Below are positions 33,774 through 46,800 of a stretch of DNA of 64,000 nt, piece after piece. How positions within the stretch are numbered: the first letter of the stretch is position 1; the number at the start of each line of letters is the position of its first letter. The translations under genes and the position numbers were made by a program. This DNA comes from Alopecurus myosuroides (Eukaryota; Streptophyta; Magnoliopsida; Poales; Poaceae): contig CM054059.1 in assembly GCA_028641055.1 (NCBI GenBank), positions 110,806,263-110,870,262 of the forward strand, given 5' to 3'. Under the pieces are notes generated by a model that saw only the letters and a program-made list of their open reading frames with translations, searched no databases and was not told the origin of the DNA.

Positions 33774-35392
33774 TCAGGAATGAAAACGGCGGAGTAGACA
33801 TACATTATAGGGACGCTTCGATTCTTCTCCGGATTTATCCGCCCTGTTCTTCTGCGGTGCCTGTGCGTTGATGAGATAATAGGCATCATTGTGCAGTGCC
33901 TTGCTCACAATCAAAGGTCCTTCCGAGGGAGGGGAAAGCTTGTGCATCCCTGCCGTGCGATGCACAAGACTTAGCACTAAGTCTCCTTCTTGGAAAACCC
34001 TTGGGCTTACTTTCCGGCTATGATAGCGTCTTAGATTCTGTTGATATACAGCAGAGCACGGCAGAGTTAACTCTCTTGCTTCTTCGAGTAGGTCAACATC
34101 ATCTTCTCGGGCTTCTCTTACCTCTGACTCGGTATAGAGGGTCACTCTGGGTGAGTCATGCTCAAGGTCAGTGGGCAACACGGCCTCAGCTCCATATACC
34201 AGGAAGAATGGTGTGTATCCGGTTGATCGGTTAGGGGTAGTCCTTACACTCCACAACATCGCTGGCAACTCGTCCAGCCAACAACCAGGGGTTGCTGTAA
34301 TGGCTCAATTAGCCTTGGCTTTATTTCGGAAAGGACCATGCCATTTGCCCTTTCAACTTGCCCATTGGAAGCCGGATGGGTGACTGATGCGATGTCTAGC
34401 CGGATCCGCTTCTCCTCGCAAAACCGAGAAAAAGCTCCTTCAACAAAGTTTATTCCATTATCCAAGATGATCCCATGCAGGTAGCCGTATCTCAGAATAA
34501 TGTCCTTCAAGAAGCTTACTGTTGTGCTTCCGTCACACTTCCGGATAGGCTTCACTTCAATCCATTTGGTGAACTTATCAACCATGACCAGGATGTGAGT
34601 CATATTGCCCCGAGCTGGCTTGAAAGGACCAACCATATCCAAGCACCAAACATCAAATGGCCAAGTGATGGGAATTGTCTTCAACTCGGAAGATGGCATA
34701 TGGATCTTGCTTTCATACCTCTGGCACCCATTGCACTTTCTCACCAGATCTTCTGCTTGTTGAAAGGCAGTGAGCCAAAAGAATCCATGCCAAAATGCAT
34801 TTTTGACTAAGGCCCGAGATGAGGCATGGTGCCCACATTCTCCTTGGTGTATCTCCCTGAGAATTTATTCTCCTTCTTCTGGCTCAACACAACGTTGGAG
34901 TATACCCGTGGAACTTCTCTTGTGCATATCCTTGTTGATGATGGTGTAGTCTTTGGATCTCCTTTGAATTTTCCTGGCTGTGACCTCGTCACTCGGCAGA
35001 GTGCCATTCATCAGAAAGGATGATATGGGCAAAGCCCAACTCGGTGTCTCCCGAATAGGAAACACTCGTTCGTCCACTTCCATTCGATCAGCTGCCATGA
35101 CTTTCTCCGAGTTGGAGACGAGTCCCCGAGTACTGAGAAATGACCTCCTCTATGAATGCGCCAGTCCCCGGGTTCTCCTTTGAGCCCTCTGAGTCAATCT
35201 CCATGGAACAGTTCCTGAGTCCGGCAAATCCGGGATGAATATAGACTCCGAGTTGGGTGATGGCTTGATAGAAGGCTTCCTAAAATGCTCCAGAGCAATC
35301 CCGGGTGGGATAAACTGCCGAGAAGATCCCAACTTGGACAGAGCATCCGCTGCATCATTCTCAGCTTGGTGGATGTGATGGAATTCACACCC
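33774..35392 (-). pseudogene. Element X RNase H end and integrase
   Basis: Read on the minus strand, an RNase H C-terminal part (HHIHQAENDAADALSKLG) is followed by the integrase zinc region with CNGCQ and the catalytic core. The core has CLDMVGPF (first Asp), IILDNGINF (second Asp) and NGQVERANG (Glu), so the triad is present. A frameshift near 34255 separates it from the C-terminal half (NRSTGYTPFFLVYGAEAVLP). The final residues lie before a stop at 33774. Integrase inserts cDNA. This copy is split by at least two frame breaks and, before that, by the insertion of Y. Confidence 0.82.
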
Positions 35393-35935
35393 TGTCGAGA
35401 CATCATAGTAGAATTCATAGACGGGGGTGCCATGAGACTACTGATAGAGATGTGGGGGGACGTGATTGTGCGAAGGACAATGACACAGGGTTTTTACCCA
35501 GGTTCGGTACGACGCAGTAATGCGGCGTTCCTACTCCTGCAATCTCACTATTCAGGACTAAAGCCTGTGAATACAGAGTACAATGTGAGGTTCTATTAGC
35601 AACTCGTCAAGGATCAACCTCTCGGCAAGTTAGCCTTTAGCTTCTTGTCTATTTATCATATCTCCCATCCGGCTTTATATAATAGCCGGATTAGGGCATA
35701 CAGAGTAGAAACCTAGAAGAATACGGTAACTATTAACTTGGAAAGTAAGGAATCCGCCTTCTACTCCAAGCCAGATCACGTGGGCCGTGATCTGGGTTCT
35801 TCTAGAATCCGGCTTCTGTGCATCAGCTTACTGGGCCGCCCAATGGACCGTAGCCCACTACCATTTGGGCCACCCTGGTAATCCGGCACTTTAGACTGCC
35901 ATATGATATACCCCTATTCGGTATATATTCGACAG
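35393..35935 (-). repeat. 3' LTR of element Y
   Basis: This 543-bp LTR runs from TGTCGAGACATC to ATATTCGACA on the plus strand. It is the family of the solo LTR at 1794 and of element V. Confidence 0.93.
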
Positions 35936-35951
35936 TAGCCCCCAAGAAGGA
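35936..35951 (-). other. Polypurine tract of element Y
   Basis: The reverse complement CTTCTTGGGGGCTAC abuts the 3' LTR start. Confidence 0.8.
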
Positions 35952-36453
35952 TTAAAACTCTGATTCACCGTCTTTCACCAAATGTGTATTTTCCGAGAAA
36001 TATCAGCTTGTAGTCTTGATTCTTCTACTCGGAATCCAGAAAATCCGGCTTTTCTTTCACGATCCTTCGTGAAGAAGGAACTTCCTACGTCAGCGCTTTA
36101 ATCATGCTGACGTAAGGGACGTTTGGGTTTCAAGCGGGAAACCCAGAAACATATCTCTGACAGATTCTCGCGGGAAACGAGGTGATAGCAATAATAACCC
36201 GTCGTTTCATTTACCAGAATTTCCGGCGAGTGACACGCGTTGATCATCCAACGGTCAAAAGAGTCGTTAGCACACATCGTGACGGGATTTTGGCTATAAA
36301 TAGCCGCCTCCGTCCTCCCCAGCAAACCTTCTGCTCTCACTCGCAGCTCCATTCCCAGCGCCCAAGTTCGTAGTAGAGCCACTCCCGAGCGCACGCACGA
36401 ACGCCACCCGAAACCTCACCGGAGCAGCCGGAACCCCTTCGCGCTGCCCACTG

Positions 36454-39413
36454 ATGGCATCTCCGAGCTCCTCACCGGCACGCTCCGTCGCAACGGAGAT
36501 CGACGAGATTATCAATACGATGGATCCCCTAGTGGATTCACCGGTGCATGCCACCGGCGACGAGCCGGCGAAAGCTGCTAGCGGTGCGGCGGGCGAGGAA
36601 ATCCCTCCCGCCATAGATCTTGCGGGGTCTTCTTCCGCGCCATCACCGCCGTTCGCGCCCGAGACGGTGGAGGAGAAAATCACCCTCGTCGGAGACGAGC
36701 TTGTGGCCGCGGCATCCGCCCCCGCCGGTGCAGAAGACGAAGGAGAAACTGCCGGCAATTGGAGCCAGAGCAGTATTCCGCCTTCCCTCCTTCCGACAAT
36801 GGAGAATGAGGGGCTTGTGCTGAAGGGAAAATGGCGGAGCCCGGAAGACGAGTCCGAGACCATGAAAAAAAGCCGGGGAACACATTCTCCTTACCTCCCA
36901 CATCGCGAGAGGTATGGGTTTTCCACCGTCCGCCTTTTTTCTCCAAGTTCTAGCTCACTACAACATCCAACCCCACAATCTACCTCCAAACTCCATCCTT
37001 TACTTAGCCGAATTTCAGGCCCTTTTCGAGGGATATCTAGGTATAGCTCGTAGGTTAGATTTTTGGCTGTATTGTTTTGGGGTTAAGCGGAACTCCTCGG
37101 AGGGCGCACTCCCAACTTGTGGGACCATATCCTTCACCCTGCGTAGATTCAGGGAGGATTGGTTCCCCAAGATTAAGACATCGGAATCCGTCAAATTCTG
37201 GACGGGTTCCTTCTTCTATCATCCCGACGTTCCCTTCCCTGGGAAAACCACCGGGGTTCCACCTTTTTCGAACACCGCTGCTGTCCCCCAAGAGAATTGG
37301 GGAACTGAAGCAGTTCAAACCCTGCCGCCGGATCTTCTTAGGATCAAGCGGCGCATCGCGAAACTCGTCGCTTCCGATCCACCTCTGACTGGCATGGACA
37401 CTGTCTTATGCTGGTTAGAAAGGCGGATTCAGCTTTTGGCTAATCACGGCACTCGCCTCCTCTGTGATTACACGAAAACCGGCGATGCTATGCGGACAAC
37501 GAGCAAGATTTGGTCGGCAAAAGATTTGCGAAAACGCGCGAATCAATTGGTCGCCTCACGTGACCAATATGAAGAAAGCCGGCCAATGTATACAGCTTCG
37601 AATCCAGCTCCCAAGGTACAATTCTTTGCCTTTCAGGTTTAGATTATTTTCATTTTCTCGGTTTCATGTTTTTAACTCGGCTTTTGCCTTTTTAACAGAT
37701 CACCGAACTTTCTGAGTCGGAACTTGCTTCTGACGCCGAGCTGGAGGCACTGCGCTCCACCTTTGCCGGCAGACATAGGCGCAAGAAGATTTCCACTTCA
37801 CAGGAAATCATCGATCTTTACGGGGTTCCCGTCGCCACCTTCAGGTTTGAACGTTTAGGTTGTTTTTCTTTATCGGAATTTTTTTCCTTTGTCTCGAAGT
37901 TTTAACTTTCCGGCTTTTCTCCTTTTTAGCCTGGCCCCCACAACTCTTAAGCCTAAAAAGCTGAAGAGGCACAAATCTGTGGCCAGTAGAGGCCCACATC
38001 CTTCCCCTGCTACTGCTCCGGATACCCCGATAGTAGCAACAGAAGAGCACGCTGCTGCTCCCAACGTCGAAACCCAGCAGACCAGTCAGCCCATTGTGCC
38101 GGAAACGGACACGAGAGAAAGGGCGGTCCCTGAGGTGGGAGGTCCTTCTCGGATAAATGAGGAGGAACCCATTCCCACCTTTGATAAAGACTTCAAGAAT
38201 ATCAACGAGGGCCTTAGCGCTGCCGGGACTCTTTTTGCTGAATACGCAAAGGAGTTCACCAAAAATTTGGCAGGTTTACAGCGGATGAGCCAGGTATTAT
38301 CTCTAGCCCCCAAGCAATACGTCAAATGCCTGCTTTTCACTTAATGCTTTCATTATCATGCTTGTTTCTAACTTAAGCACTACATTTCATTTCCGTGTTT
38401 CAGCAAACCGCTGAAACTATAAACCTGGAAGTTTTCGGCAAACTTATTGTCAAGAATAAGGAGGTTAGGAACCTTCTATCTATTCTTGACGTTAAGGAAG
38501 CAGAGCTGGCATCGTCTTAGCTACAGCTGGAGGAAACAACAGGTATATTTTAGTTCTCTGAAGTTTCTTGTCCATAATTTTTCCTAAGTATTTTTCCGAG
38601 TTTTCTTAACCCGGATTTTTTTCTCGCTTTTCAGCTGCTTTGGCTAGAGCCAAACAAGTTGCTGAAGATGCCGGCAACACCGAGAATCTCCGCCGGGAGA
38701 ACCTGGACCTTCATAAGGAGCTTATGAAGGTTCAGAAGGAGCTGGAGGCCAGCAATTTGGCTCTTGGCATTGCTCAATCCAAGGCCTCCCAGCAAGCTGA
38801 CAAGGACAAGGCAACCATCCAAGATTTGGAGAATGCCTTGACCCTGCGCCTGGAGGAAGGATCTGAGATGGACAAGATCCTCGGTAAGTTATTTACTTTT
38901 ACTGGATTTTCCATGTTTTAATTTCTTTCTCTGCCTTTTCACTAAACCTTCGGTTGTTTGTCTGAAAATACAGGAGATAACCCAGTACTTTCTCGAATTG
39001 AAAAAATATGAGCTTTTGGGAAGGTATTCACCGCGATCAAAGCTGCGGGAATGTTTCTTATCAACAGATATCTTCCCGCAAAGTCTGGGGAACTCTCGGA
39101 AGTTGAAAAACTTTCGGGAGCCATCATAGAAATTGCGGAGTCCAAGGAATCCACCTTGCGCTCCGTGGCACGGGGTAGTGCACGCATGGCTTTAGGGCTT
39201 ATGCGTATGCATTATCCCAGTGCCAAATCTTGGCGCGTGGCGTCCGGTATCCCCCTAGGATATACGGAGACCCAGCGGACCACCATCTTTCATGAAATCA
39301 AAGTTCACGCTACCAAGATCGCTTCTATGATGAATATCTCCATCACCTATCCGGAAGAAGAAATTCCAGAAGCCCCCGAGGATGACAACAGTGAAGAAGA
39401 CTCGGATGCTTAA
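36454..39413 (+). pseudogene. Element Y antisense gene, PF04195-type, multi-exon
   Basis: On the strand opposite to pol, an ORF starts MASPSSSPARSV at 36454 with an Ala/Ser/Pro/acidic N-terminus. After a one-base frame change near 36913 it carries the conserved domain (YNIQPHNLPPNSILYLAEFQ, LGIARRLDFWLYCFG) of the 'putative gypsy type transposon' family (PF04195). Further blocks follow, separated by intron-like gaps with GT/AG borders: near 37700-37840, 37930-38293, 38403-38542, 38635-38884 and 38973-39412. The block at 38640-38880 is a heptad-rich coiled coil. The last block ends EEDNSEEDSDA-like acidic (actual end DDNSEEDSDA). Stops near 38520 and 39010 mark decay. Such antisense genes are known in Tat elements; their role is not established. 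Confidence 0.75.
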
Positions 39414-40220
39414 AGAATTTTCCTTGCCCTGGATAGGAGAAATAGGAAATAGGAGCATTACTGCACTTAACAATGTAATTTTTATTGTAATGCTTCTATT
39501 CATTTGTATGAACAAGTACTCCGGCTTTTGCAGTTAATATTTATTAAATCCTTTGCAAGTTTTCCGGGTTTTATATTCCTTTATTTTCTAAGTTCTCTAG
39601 TTTATGTGCTTTAACTGTCCTTAGTGTTTGAAATGGCTCAGTAGCATCTTAATCTTCATGCCAAGTGACTGGGTAAAACCGATCAGTTCAAACTCGGAAT
39701 TACGGATCATACTAAAGGCATTTTTACTTACTAGCTCCAGTGACCCAGCACATAAACAATCAGATAATACTTAGAGAATAGTAAGGAATTTTTTGAATGA
39801 AACTCGGGCACGCAGGCACAATCCGAGTTTCCTTTGGCCTTTAGTAGGCTGAAAATCATTCAGTTTTTAAACGCCGAGCACGCAGGCACAATTCGGGTTA
39901 ACATTGAGTATTGTGCAAGATCATTGGGAAATAGATAAGGCGGAATCATGCTCTGCACTATAATAAACTTGTAAAAACATGGATGTAAGAATTCCGACAA
40001 CTTTATTTCATGATCTAAAGATGTTTACATAGAAATTGAACTAAGTATAGAAGGGACGTAACTGCTGGATACTCCAAGGCCTCTTTGTCTCTCCTAGTAC
40101 AACATCTATCTTTCTCTTTCTTTTGCGATTCGGCTTGTCGGGATGGTCTTCCGTATCTCGAATGTCTACAAGATAGTCTGATCCATTTTTCATAACTTTT
40201 CTGATGACGAATGGTCCTTC
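39414..40220. other. Spacer between antisense gene and integrase of Y
   Basis: About 800 bp in which the two converging genes end. A pair of similar ~40-bp segments containing GCACGCAGGCACAAT lies at 39809-39835 and 39877-39900. There is no ORF of note. Confidence 0.5.
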
Positions 40221-41579
40221 TCATACTGGGGCCAATTTGTGCTTTCTTTGCTGTACCAATCTTAGCACTAGGTCACCTTCTTTAAAAGAACGATGCCTGA
40301 TTTTCCGACTATGGTAACATCGTAAACCTTCCTGGTAAATGGAGGATCTTTGAAGCACAAGCTCTCGTTCCTCTTCTAAGAGATCGACGGCATCATGTCG
40401 TGCGTTTTTGGCATCCGTGTCATCAAAATCCTGCACTCTTGGGCTATCATGGATCATGTCCGTTGGCAGAATTGCTTCGGCGCCATAAACTAGGAAAAAC
40501 GGGGTTTGCCCAGTTGACCGATTTGGTGTTGTTAGAATACTCCAAAGCACGGAAGGTAGCTCTTCTACCCATGCTCCAGCTGCTCTATGAAGAGGAGATT
40601 CGAGTCTTCGGCGTATTCCTTGTAAGATTGAGCTATTCATTCTTTCAACCTGTCCATTGGATTGCGGGTGTGCCACAGATGCGAGATCTAGGCGAATTCC
40701 CGTTTGTCGGCGATATTTTGCCAACTCTCCAATGGAGAAATTTGTCCCGTTGTAGGTTATTATGCTGTGTGGAACGCCGTATCTCATGACTATGTCAATG
40801 ATGAAATTTCTGGCAGTTACATCGTCAAGCTTTTTGATGGGTTTAGCCTCCACCCACTTGGTAAATTTATCCACAGCTACGAGTAGATGTGTAAGTCCGC
40901 CTCTTGCAGTTTTGAATGGACCCATCATATCTAGCCCCCAGACCGCAAACGACCATGTAATGGGGATAGTTTTGAGTGCTTGGGCTGGTATATTTGTCTG
41001 CTTGGCGTAATATTGACACCCTGCACATGTATTTACTATGTGCTCAGCATCTGTCTTGGCTGTTAGCCAGAAAAACCCTGCACGAAATTCTTTTTTGACT
41101 ATGCTTTTTGATTGAGCATGATGTCCGCAATCTCCGGCATGGATTTCTTGCAGGATTTCTCGTCCTTCTTCTGGTGAAATACATCGCAGAAAAATTCCTG
41201 TAGTACTGCGTTTATACAGGCAATTGTTAATTACCGTGTATCCTTTGCATCGACGTTGAATCTGTCTCTGCAAGACTTCGTCTGCCCCATCCGGGTACTT
41301 CTGATCAACTAAGAAGTTTAAATATGGAATTGTCCAATCCGGGTTAACGAGCATGACTTCAATCGACTCGGAAGCCAGAGGATAATCAACATCTCCACCT
41401 TTTATCGATGGTTCATACAAATGTTGGACGAACACACCTAGTGGCAGGATTTTTACCCTTTCTGATCCCATGCGGGCTAATGCATTCGCGTTCCAGTTTT
41501 CCTCCCTTTTTACATGAAGCACTTCGAATCCAAAGAAACATATTGCAAACTCGTCCATCGTTCTCCAATATTTGGCCAT
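40221..41579 (-). pseudogene. Element Y integrase
   Basis: An uninterrupted 452-codon minus-strand frame. It holds the RNase H tail, then the zinc-binding domain (GDCGHHAQS, CAGCQYY), then the catalytic core: WGLDMMGPF with the first Asp, HPQSNGQVERMN with the Glu, and the C-terminal NRSTGQTPFFLVYGAEAILP and SRKIRHRSFKEGDLVL. The second catalytic Asp is replaced: the IITDNGTNF-type motif reads IITYNGTNF (GAC to TAC), which should abolish strand transfer. The frame stops at 40221, and related sequence continues to about 40180. It is a long, recent-looking but catalytically dead gene. Confidence 0.88.
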
Positions 41580-41612
41580 GATGGGGCTTTTGGCATCCCA
41601 AGTTTGGTTGAG

Positions 41613-43210
41613 CTAGCGCTGTACCAAATCTGAGTCGCCATAGTATAAGATGCGTTTGACACCTATTTCCTTTGCGATATGCAAGCCGTGAAGAAGAGCT
41701 TCGTATTCTGCCACATTATTACTGGCGTTGAAGTGTATTTGTAATACATACTCCATTGTATCTCCTTTAGGGGATTTTAGGACTACACCAGCTCCAGCGC
41801 CCTCCTTCATCTTGGATCCTTCAAAGTGCATGATCCAGTACTCGGACTCCGGCATCGGTGTCTTTTCCATTCTTCCGTCCAGTCGGCAACAAAATCTGCC
41901 AGAACCTGGGATTTTATTGCCGTCCTGGTTTGGTACTTAATGTTGAATGCTGCTAGCTCGATGCCCCATTTGGCTACTCGGCCAGTTGCCTCCGCATTGT
42001 TTATTATATCCCCTAGTGGTGCTTCACATACCACTGTTATGGAATATCCTTGGAAGTAATGGCAAAGTTTTCGAGATGCGAAAAATACGCCATATGCCAG
42101 TTTTTGATAGTGTGGGTACCTTTGTTTAGACTTGGAGAAAACTTCACTTACGTAATATACCGGATGCTGGTCTGGTATGCTTTGTTCGTCTTTCTTCCTC
42201 TCCACGACTATCACTGCACTAATAACCCGGTTTGTAGCCGTGAGGTACAATAGCATAGGTTCTTCGTCTTTTGGGGATGCCAAAATCAGAGCTTTCATCA
42301 AAGTTTCTTTCAACTGGGTTAATGCTGCATCTGTCTCTTCTGTCCACTCGAATTTGTCGGATTTTTTCAACAACTTGTATAGTGGCAGGGCTTTGTCCCC
42401 CAGCCGGCTAATAAACCTGCTAACGGCTGCAGCAGAACCCGTCAATCTTTGTACATCTTTTACGCATGTAGGCTTAGAGATGTTTGAGATTGCTTTGATC
42501 TTTTCTGGGTTTACTTCTATTCCTCTGTGAGAAACGATGAAATCAAGAAGTTTTCCTGAGGGAACCCCGAATACGCACTTTAATGGATTTAACTTCATTT
42601 TGTAAGTGCGCAAATTTTCGAAGGTTTCTCGCAAATCTTCAAGGAGCGTGTATTTTTCCTTGGAAAAGACAGCAATGTCGTCCACGTAAACATGGACATT
42701 CTTGCCAATCTGACTATGCAAACATCGTTGCATGCAACGCTGGTAAGTTGCACCTGCGTTCTTCAGGCCAAATGACATGGTTATGTAATAGTACGTCCCA
42801 TATGGGGTTATGAAGGAAGTTTTGATTTGATCTTTTTTCTTCATGCGTATTTGATGATACCCGTAATATGCATCCAAAAAGCATAAAAGCTCAGAGCCTG
42901 CAGTGGCATTTATTATTTGATCGATTCGCGGTAATGCAAACCTATCTTTTGGACACAGTTTGTTCAAGCCGGTGTAATCTATACACATCCTAAGGGTAGT
43001 ACTATCTTTCTTCGAGACGAATACTGGATTTGCAGACCATTCAGTATGTATAACTTCCCGGATAAAATCTGCTGCCAAAAGCCGGATAATCTCCTTGCCA
43101 ATAGTCTTCCGTCTTCTTCCGTCAAATTGACGGAGACCTTGTTTGACGGCTTTAGATCCTGGAATCACCTTGAGTTGATGCTCAGCAAGTTCCCTGGGTA
43201 CGCCTGGCAT
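41613..43210 (-). pseudogene. Element Y reverse transcriptase and RNase H
   Basis: The main frame (43210-41807) encodes RT. FVSKKDSTTLRMCIDYTGLN, LCFLDAYYGYHQI (catalytic Asp) and VHVYVDDIAVFS (YVDD) are all present, followed by the thumb and connection (LPLYKLLKKSDKFEWT, PVYYVSEVF). A frameshift near 41860 moves into the RNase H frame (41870-41613), with MHFEGSKMKEGAG (Glu where the first Asp of the FDGS motif is usual), ASNNVAEYEALLHG and YYGDSDLV. A stop at 41613 separates it from the integrase frame. It copies element RNA to DNA in the particle. RT residues look intact; RNase H and frame continuity are lost. Confidence 0.88.
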
Positions 43211-43284
43211 GTCCGCTGGACACCAAGCGAAAATATCCCTGTTCTCACGGAGGAACTTGATGAGCTCGTTTTCCTATTTGTCGG

Positions 43285-43871
43285 TCATCCCATTCCTACT
43301 ACGACAAACTTTGTCGGATCTTTAGGATCTAGGATTACCTGTCTTGTGTTCTCGGAAGCTTTGAAGCTATCTGCTGGCTTCCGGCTTTCTTTTCCTGCCG
43401 GCATTTCTATCGGCGATACCTCTTTGGCCAGCTCTTTCAACTCTTCCTTTGCTATGACTTTCTCAACGCAAAGGGCATTTTCTTTTTCCAGCTCGTTTGC
43501 CAACTTGAAGTCTCCTGATATTGTGATTACTCCTCCTTTGGGCCCTGGCATCTTCAGCTTGTTATAAATATAACATGATCTTGCCATGAATTTGGCGAAA
43601 GCTGGACGTCCGAGTATCGCGTGATATACACTTTCGAACGGCACCACTTCGAAGGATACTTTTTCCTGACGGAAGTGATCTTTTTCTCCGAAAGTGACAT
43701 CTAGGGAAATTTCTCCTAGGGATCGTGCTTGTCTACCAGGGACGATGCCGTAAAAACGTATGTTGTTGTGATTGAGCTGGGTCTCGAAATTTTGAGATGC
43801 TTCAGTGTGTCCAGGTACATTATGTTAATGCTGGATCCTCCATCCATCAACACTCTTTTTAGCCTAGTGTT
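43285..43871 (-). pseudogene. Element Y protease region
   Basis: The frame at 43647-43285 carries YHAILGRPAFAKFMA, the C-terminal retropepsin motif, followed by a Lys/Glu-rich linker to RT. Upstream, the part that should hold the catalytic Asp (around 43830, VLMDGGSSINIM-like in frame) is separated by frame changes. It is homologous to the protease of element X at 49205-50416. Confidence 0.7.
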
Positions 43872-46800
43872 CTAGACAATAGGGCTTACGACAAGAGCTT
43901 GCGTTCTGGGTTCAGGGATGTTTCCGGGATGATCAGACTGATCCCAGGTGATTGGTGTATTTGAGTACTTCAAGAATTTCGGGGTTGCAGGAATAACCGC
44001 GTTTATTTCTCGAAGCATTCTATTTGCCACCTTTGATGAGGGAGTTGCCAGGAAACTTAAGTTACATTCTCCATCAACTCTCGGAAACTTGGGCTCGCCT
44101 TTTCGCTGCTGTTCCTGGATTTTTTCGTCGGTGTCCGATTCACTGTCTTCTTTCTCAGCTTCTGGCTTTTGTTTGGAAAATTTCCTCTTGGAATTCTTCC
44201 CTTTGTTTCCGGATCTTGCACTGCCTTTCATATGCTTGTTCAGCCGACATTGTGCGTTGGTGTGGGTAGGTTTCCCAAATTGCGAGTGGTGGACGCAGTT
44301 TTCCGACTTTATCTTTTCCCACTCTTCCTTGGTGTAATTAATCGGTTCTGTACTGCGTCCTGTCCACCTGTTCCCATTTTCTCTTCCAAAGGCTATGTTA
44401 ACCTCTTTGGTTTTTTGTGTTGCATCTAGAGTTCCTTTTTCCTCAGGGCGATGGTTCTTTTTGGCCTGTATCAGTGTATCGATATTACCTCCTCTTGCTC
44501 TGATGTCGTCCTCGGCTGCTGCATGTTCATTAGCGGTTGTAAGCATAGATCCGAGATCTTTGTGCTTTTTGGAACCGATCATGAACGGTACAAGTCCGGG
44601 TTTTAGGCCATTGACGAAAGCATGCATTGCTTGAACGTCAGTGACTCCAGAGCAACTATTCTTCATTGCCGTCCATCTTGAGATGAAATCCACGTATGGT
44701 TCGTCCTCAAATTGAGTGCAACGGTTTAGCTGGTTGATACTATTCGGGCGCTTATAGGTTCCCTGGAAATGCTGAGTAAATACTCGAGCCATGTCATCCC
44801 AGCTATCGACGGTTCTAGAGGGTAGTCCATTGATTCAGTCTCTGGCTCCATCCAGCAACATTAGGGGGAGAAACTTTACAGCTTCCAAGTATGTCCCGTT
44901 GTTAATCTGGACGGCTGTGTAATAGTCAGAAAGTCAGGTATCCGGGTTTGTGCTATCGGCATATTTTTGGTATATTGGACCAACTTTGGCAAAGCCAGAA
45001 TGCAGAGTTATCCTTCGGATCCTATCTGTGAAGCACTTAGGTCCAAAGTATAAATCATCTCTTTCCGCTCTATCCATGTGTGCGGAGTATCTGCCGGCTG
45101 AATGGACGGAAGGGAATCTGCTCCTTTCTTTTCCATTGTGGCGCGAACGCGCTTTTCCTGGATCTTCTCCATTTCTTCCGAGATCATGCCCTTTCGGATA
45201 AGGTGGAGTTCTACTCCTGTCTCTTTCCTTATTCCTGGGGGGAGTCCGGGATCTCTCACGCCTGTGAGGTATATCCTGTCTTCCAGCTTTTTCAGCTGGG
45301 CGTCTCGGAGGCGGCATTGCTTTTCTGTCATTCTTGTTCTTTTCTTCCCGATCGCGAGGATTAAGTCCATCTTTCGGGAGATGGGATCCGGTTCTAGACA
45401 CTTCATCCTTATTGTCGGGATTTTTCTTGTCTTTTCTCGGATCTGATTTCTTCTCTTTTGAATTGTTTGAATCTCCAGGTTCTTCCGGTCCAGGTGCTCC
45501 AGCGGCGCATGTAGCTGTTTTGCATAGGGCTGAGTCGTCGTGCAACTTCCCTGATCGCTGCTGCCCCCGCTGTTGTTGTTGCAACGCTTTTCCTAGGAAA
45601 GCATACACCCCTTGAAGTTTTTCACCGTTGGAGTACATATCATTGTTGAGGATGGCGAATGATGCCTCCGCGTTTTCTGCTGCGGTTTTGTATATAGGTT
45701 CGCCTCTGGCATCTTTGCCGTTTACCTGCTTTTGCCAAGATGGGTTGTGAAACCTTTCCTTTGGCGGCAGTACTTCCGGTCTTACGATTCTGGGTAACCT
45801 TGTTGGTTTAATGCCAGATCTATTCTTTTTCTCGTATTCCTCAATTTCTTCCTTCATGAGCTTGATGTCATCCTGGTTTTTCTGGAGGTGTTCTCGAGTT
45901 CTAAATAGATGTTGCTGCTGCCTCTGGAGAGCTTATCTCCTGGCTTCTAGCACTTCAGGGGGTTCGTGAAGTCCCACTGGTGTTTGGAGTAACTCCTGTT
46001 CTTCTTGTTCTGTCATTGGCGGAACAAGGATTTCTTTTGTTTTCTTCTCCGCAGGCTTTATTCCGCTTGCATCTCCTAGTTCCGGGCTTTCATTGGCTGG
46101 ATCGGCTGATTTCTTCTTCCGGAGTTTATACTGGAGCTTTTTAGGGGCTTTGTGCTTCTTCTTGGAAGAGGGAGGTTTTTTGTTTGGTTCTTTCTCTGTG
46201 AGTTCTTTGACATCAGGGTATCTTGGAGAAGTTTCTCCGTTTTCTCTCTCTTCCTCTGGCGGAGGAGTTCTAGGGCTTTCCTGGCTGTCAACATCCATGT
46301 TTTCAGCCGGTTTTGCCATCAGCACTTCATGGAATCCCTCTTGAAGAGATTTAACCTTTCTTTCGAAGGCGTCCTCGTCTTCGTCTTCGAAATCAAAGTT
46401 GTCTGATCCGGTTTCTGATTCCAATATCGCCTCAATGGTGGCTAACACGGAATCAGCTTCCGAGTTCGTCGTCGTGTTGACGGATGTCGGATCTTCCACC
46501 TCAGTTGTGGGTTTGCTGTTTTCTGCCTCTTGCACGGGATTGACTTCATCCGTGCTTTCGGCGATCTCGGATTGCACCATACCGATAAAGTGTGATTCAT
46601 TTGTATGTCGGTGATCTGAGCAAAACCCGGCATCATAGTCATCTTCGACTGGGTATAGGGCGGGTGGGATAAATCTACTTCCACCGCAAAACCCCATGGC
46701 CACTGCAGTTAATCCGATAAAGATGTTTGCAGATCCAATCGCTAATACGCAGGCACTTACCAGATGATTTTGCGTCGGCATGTAGGATCCATTGTCGAGG

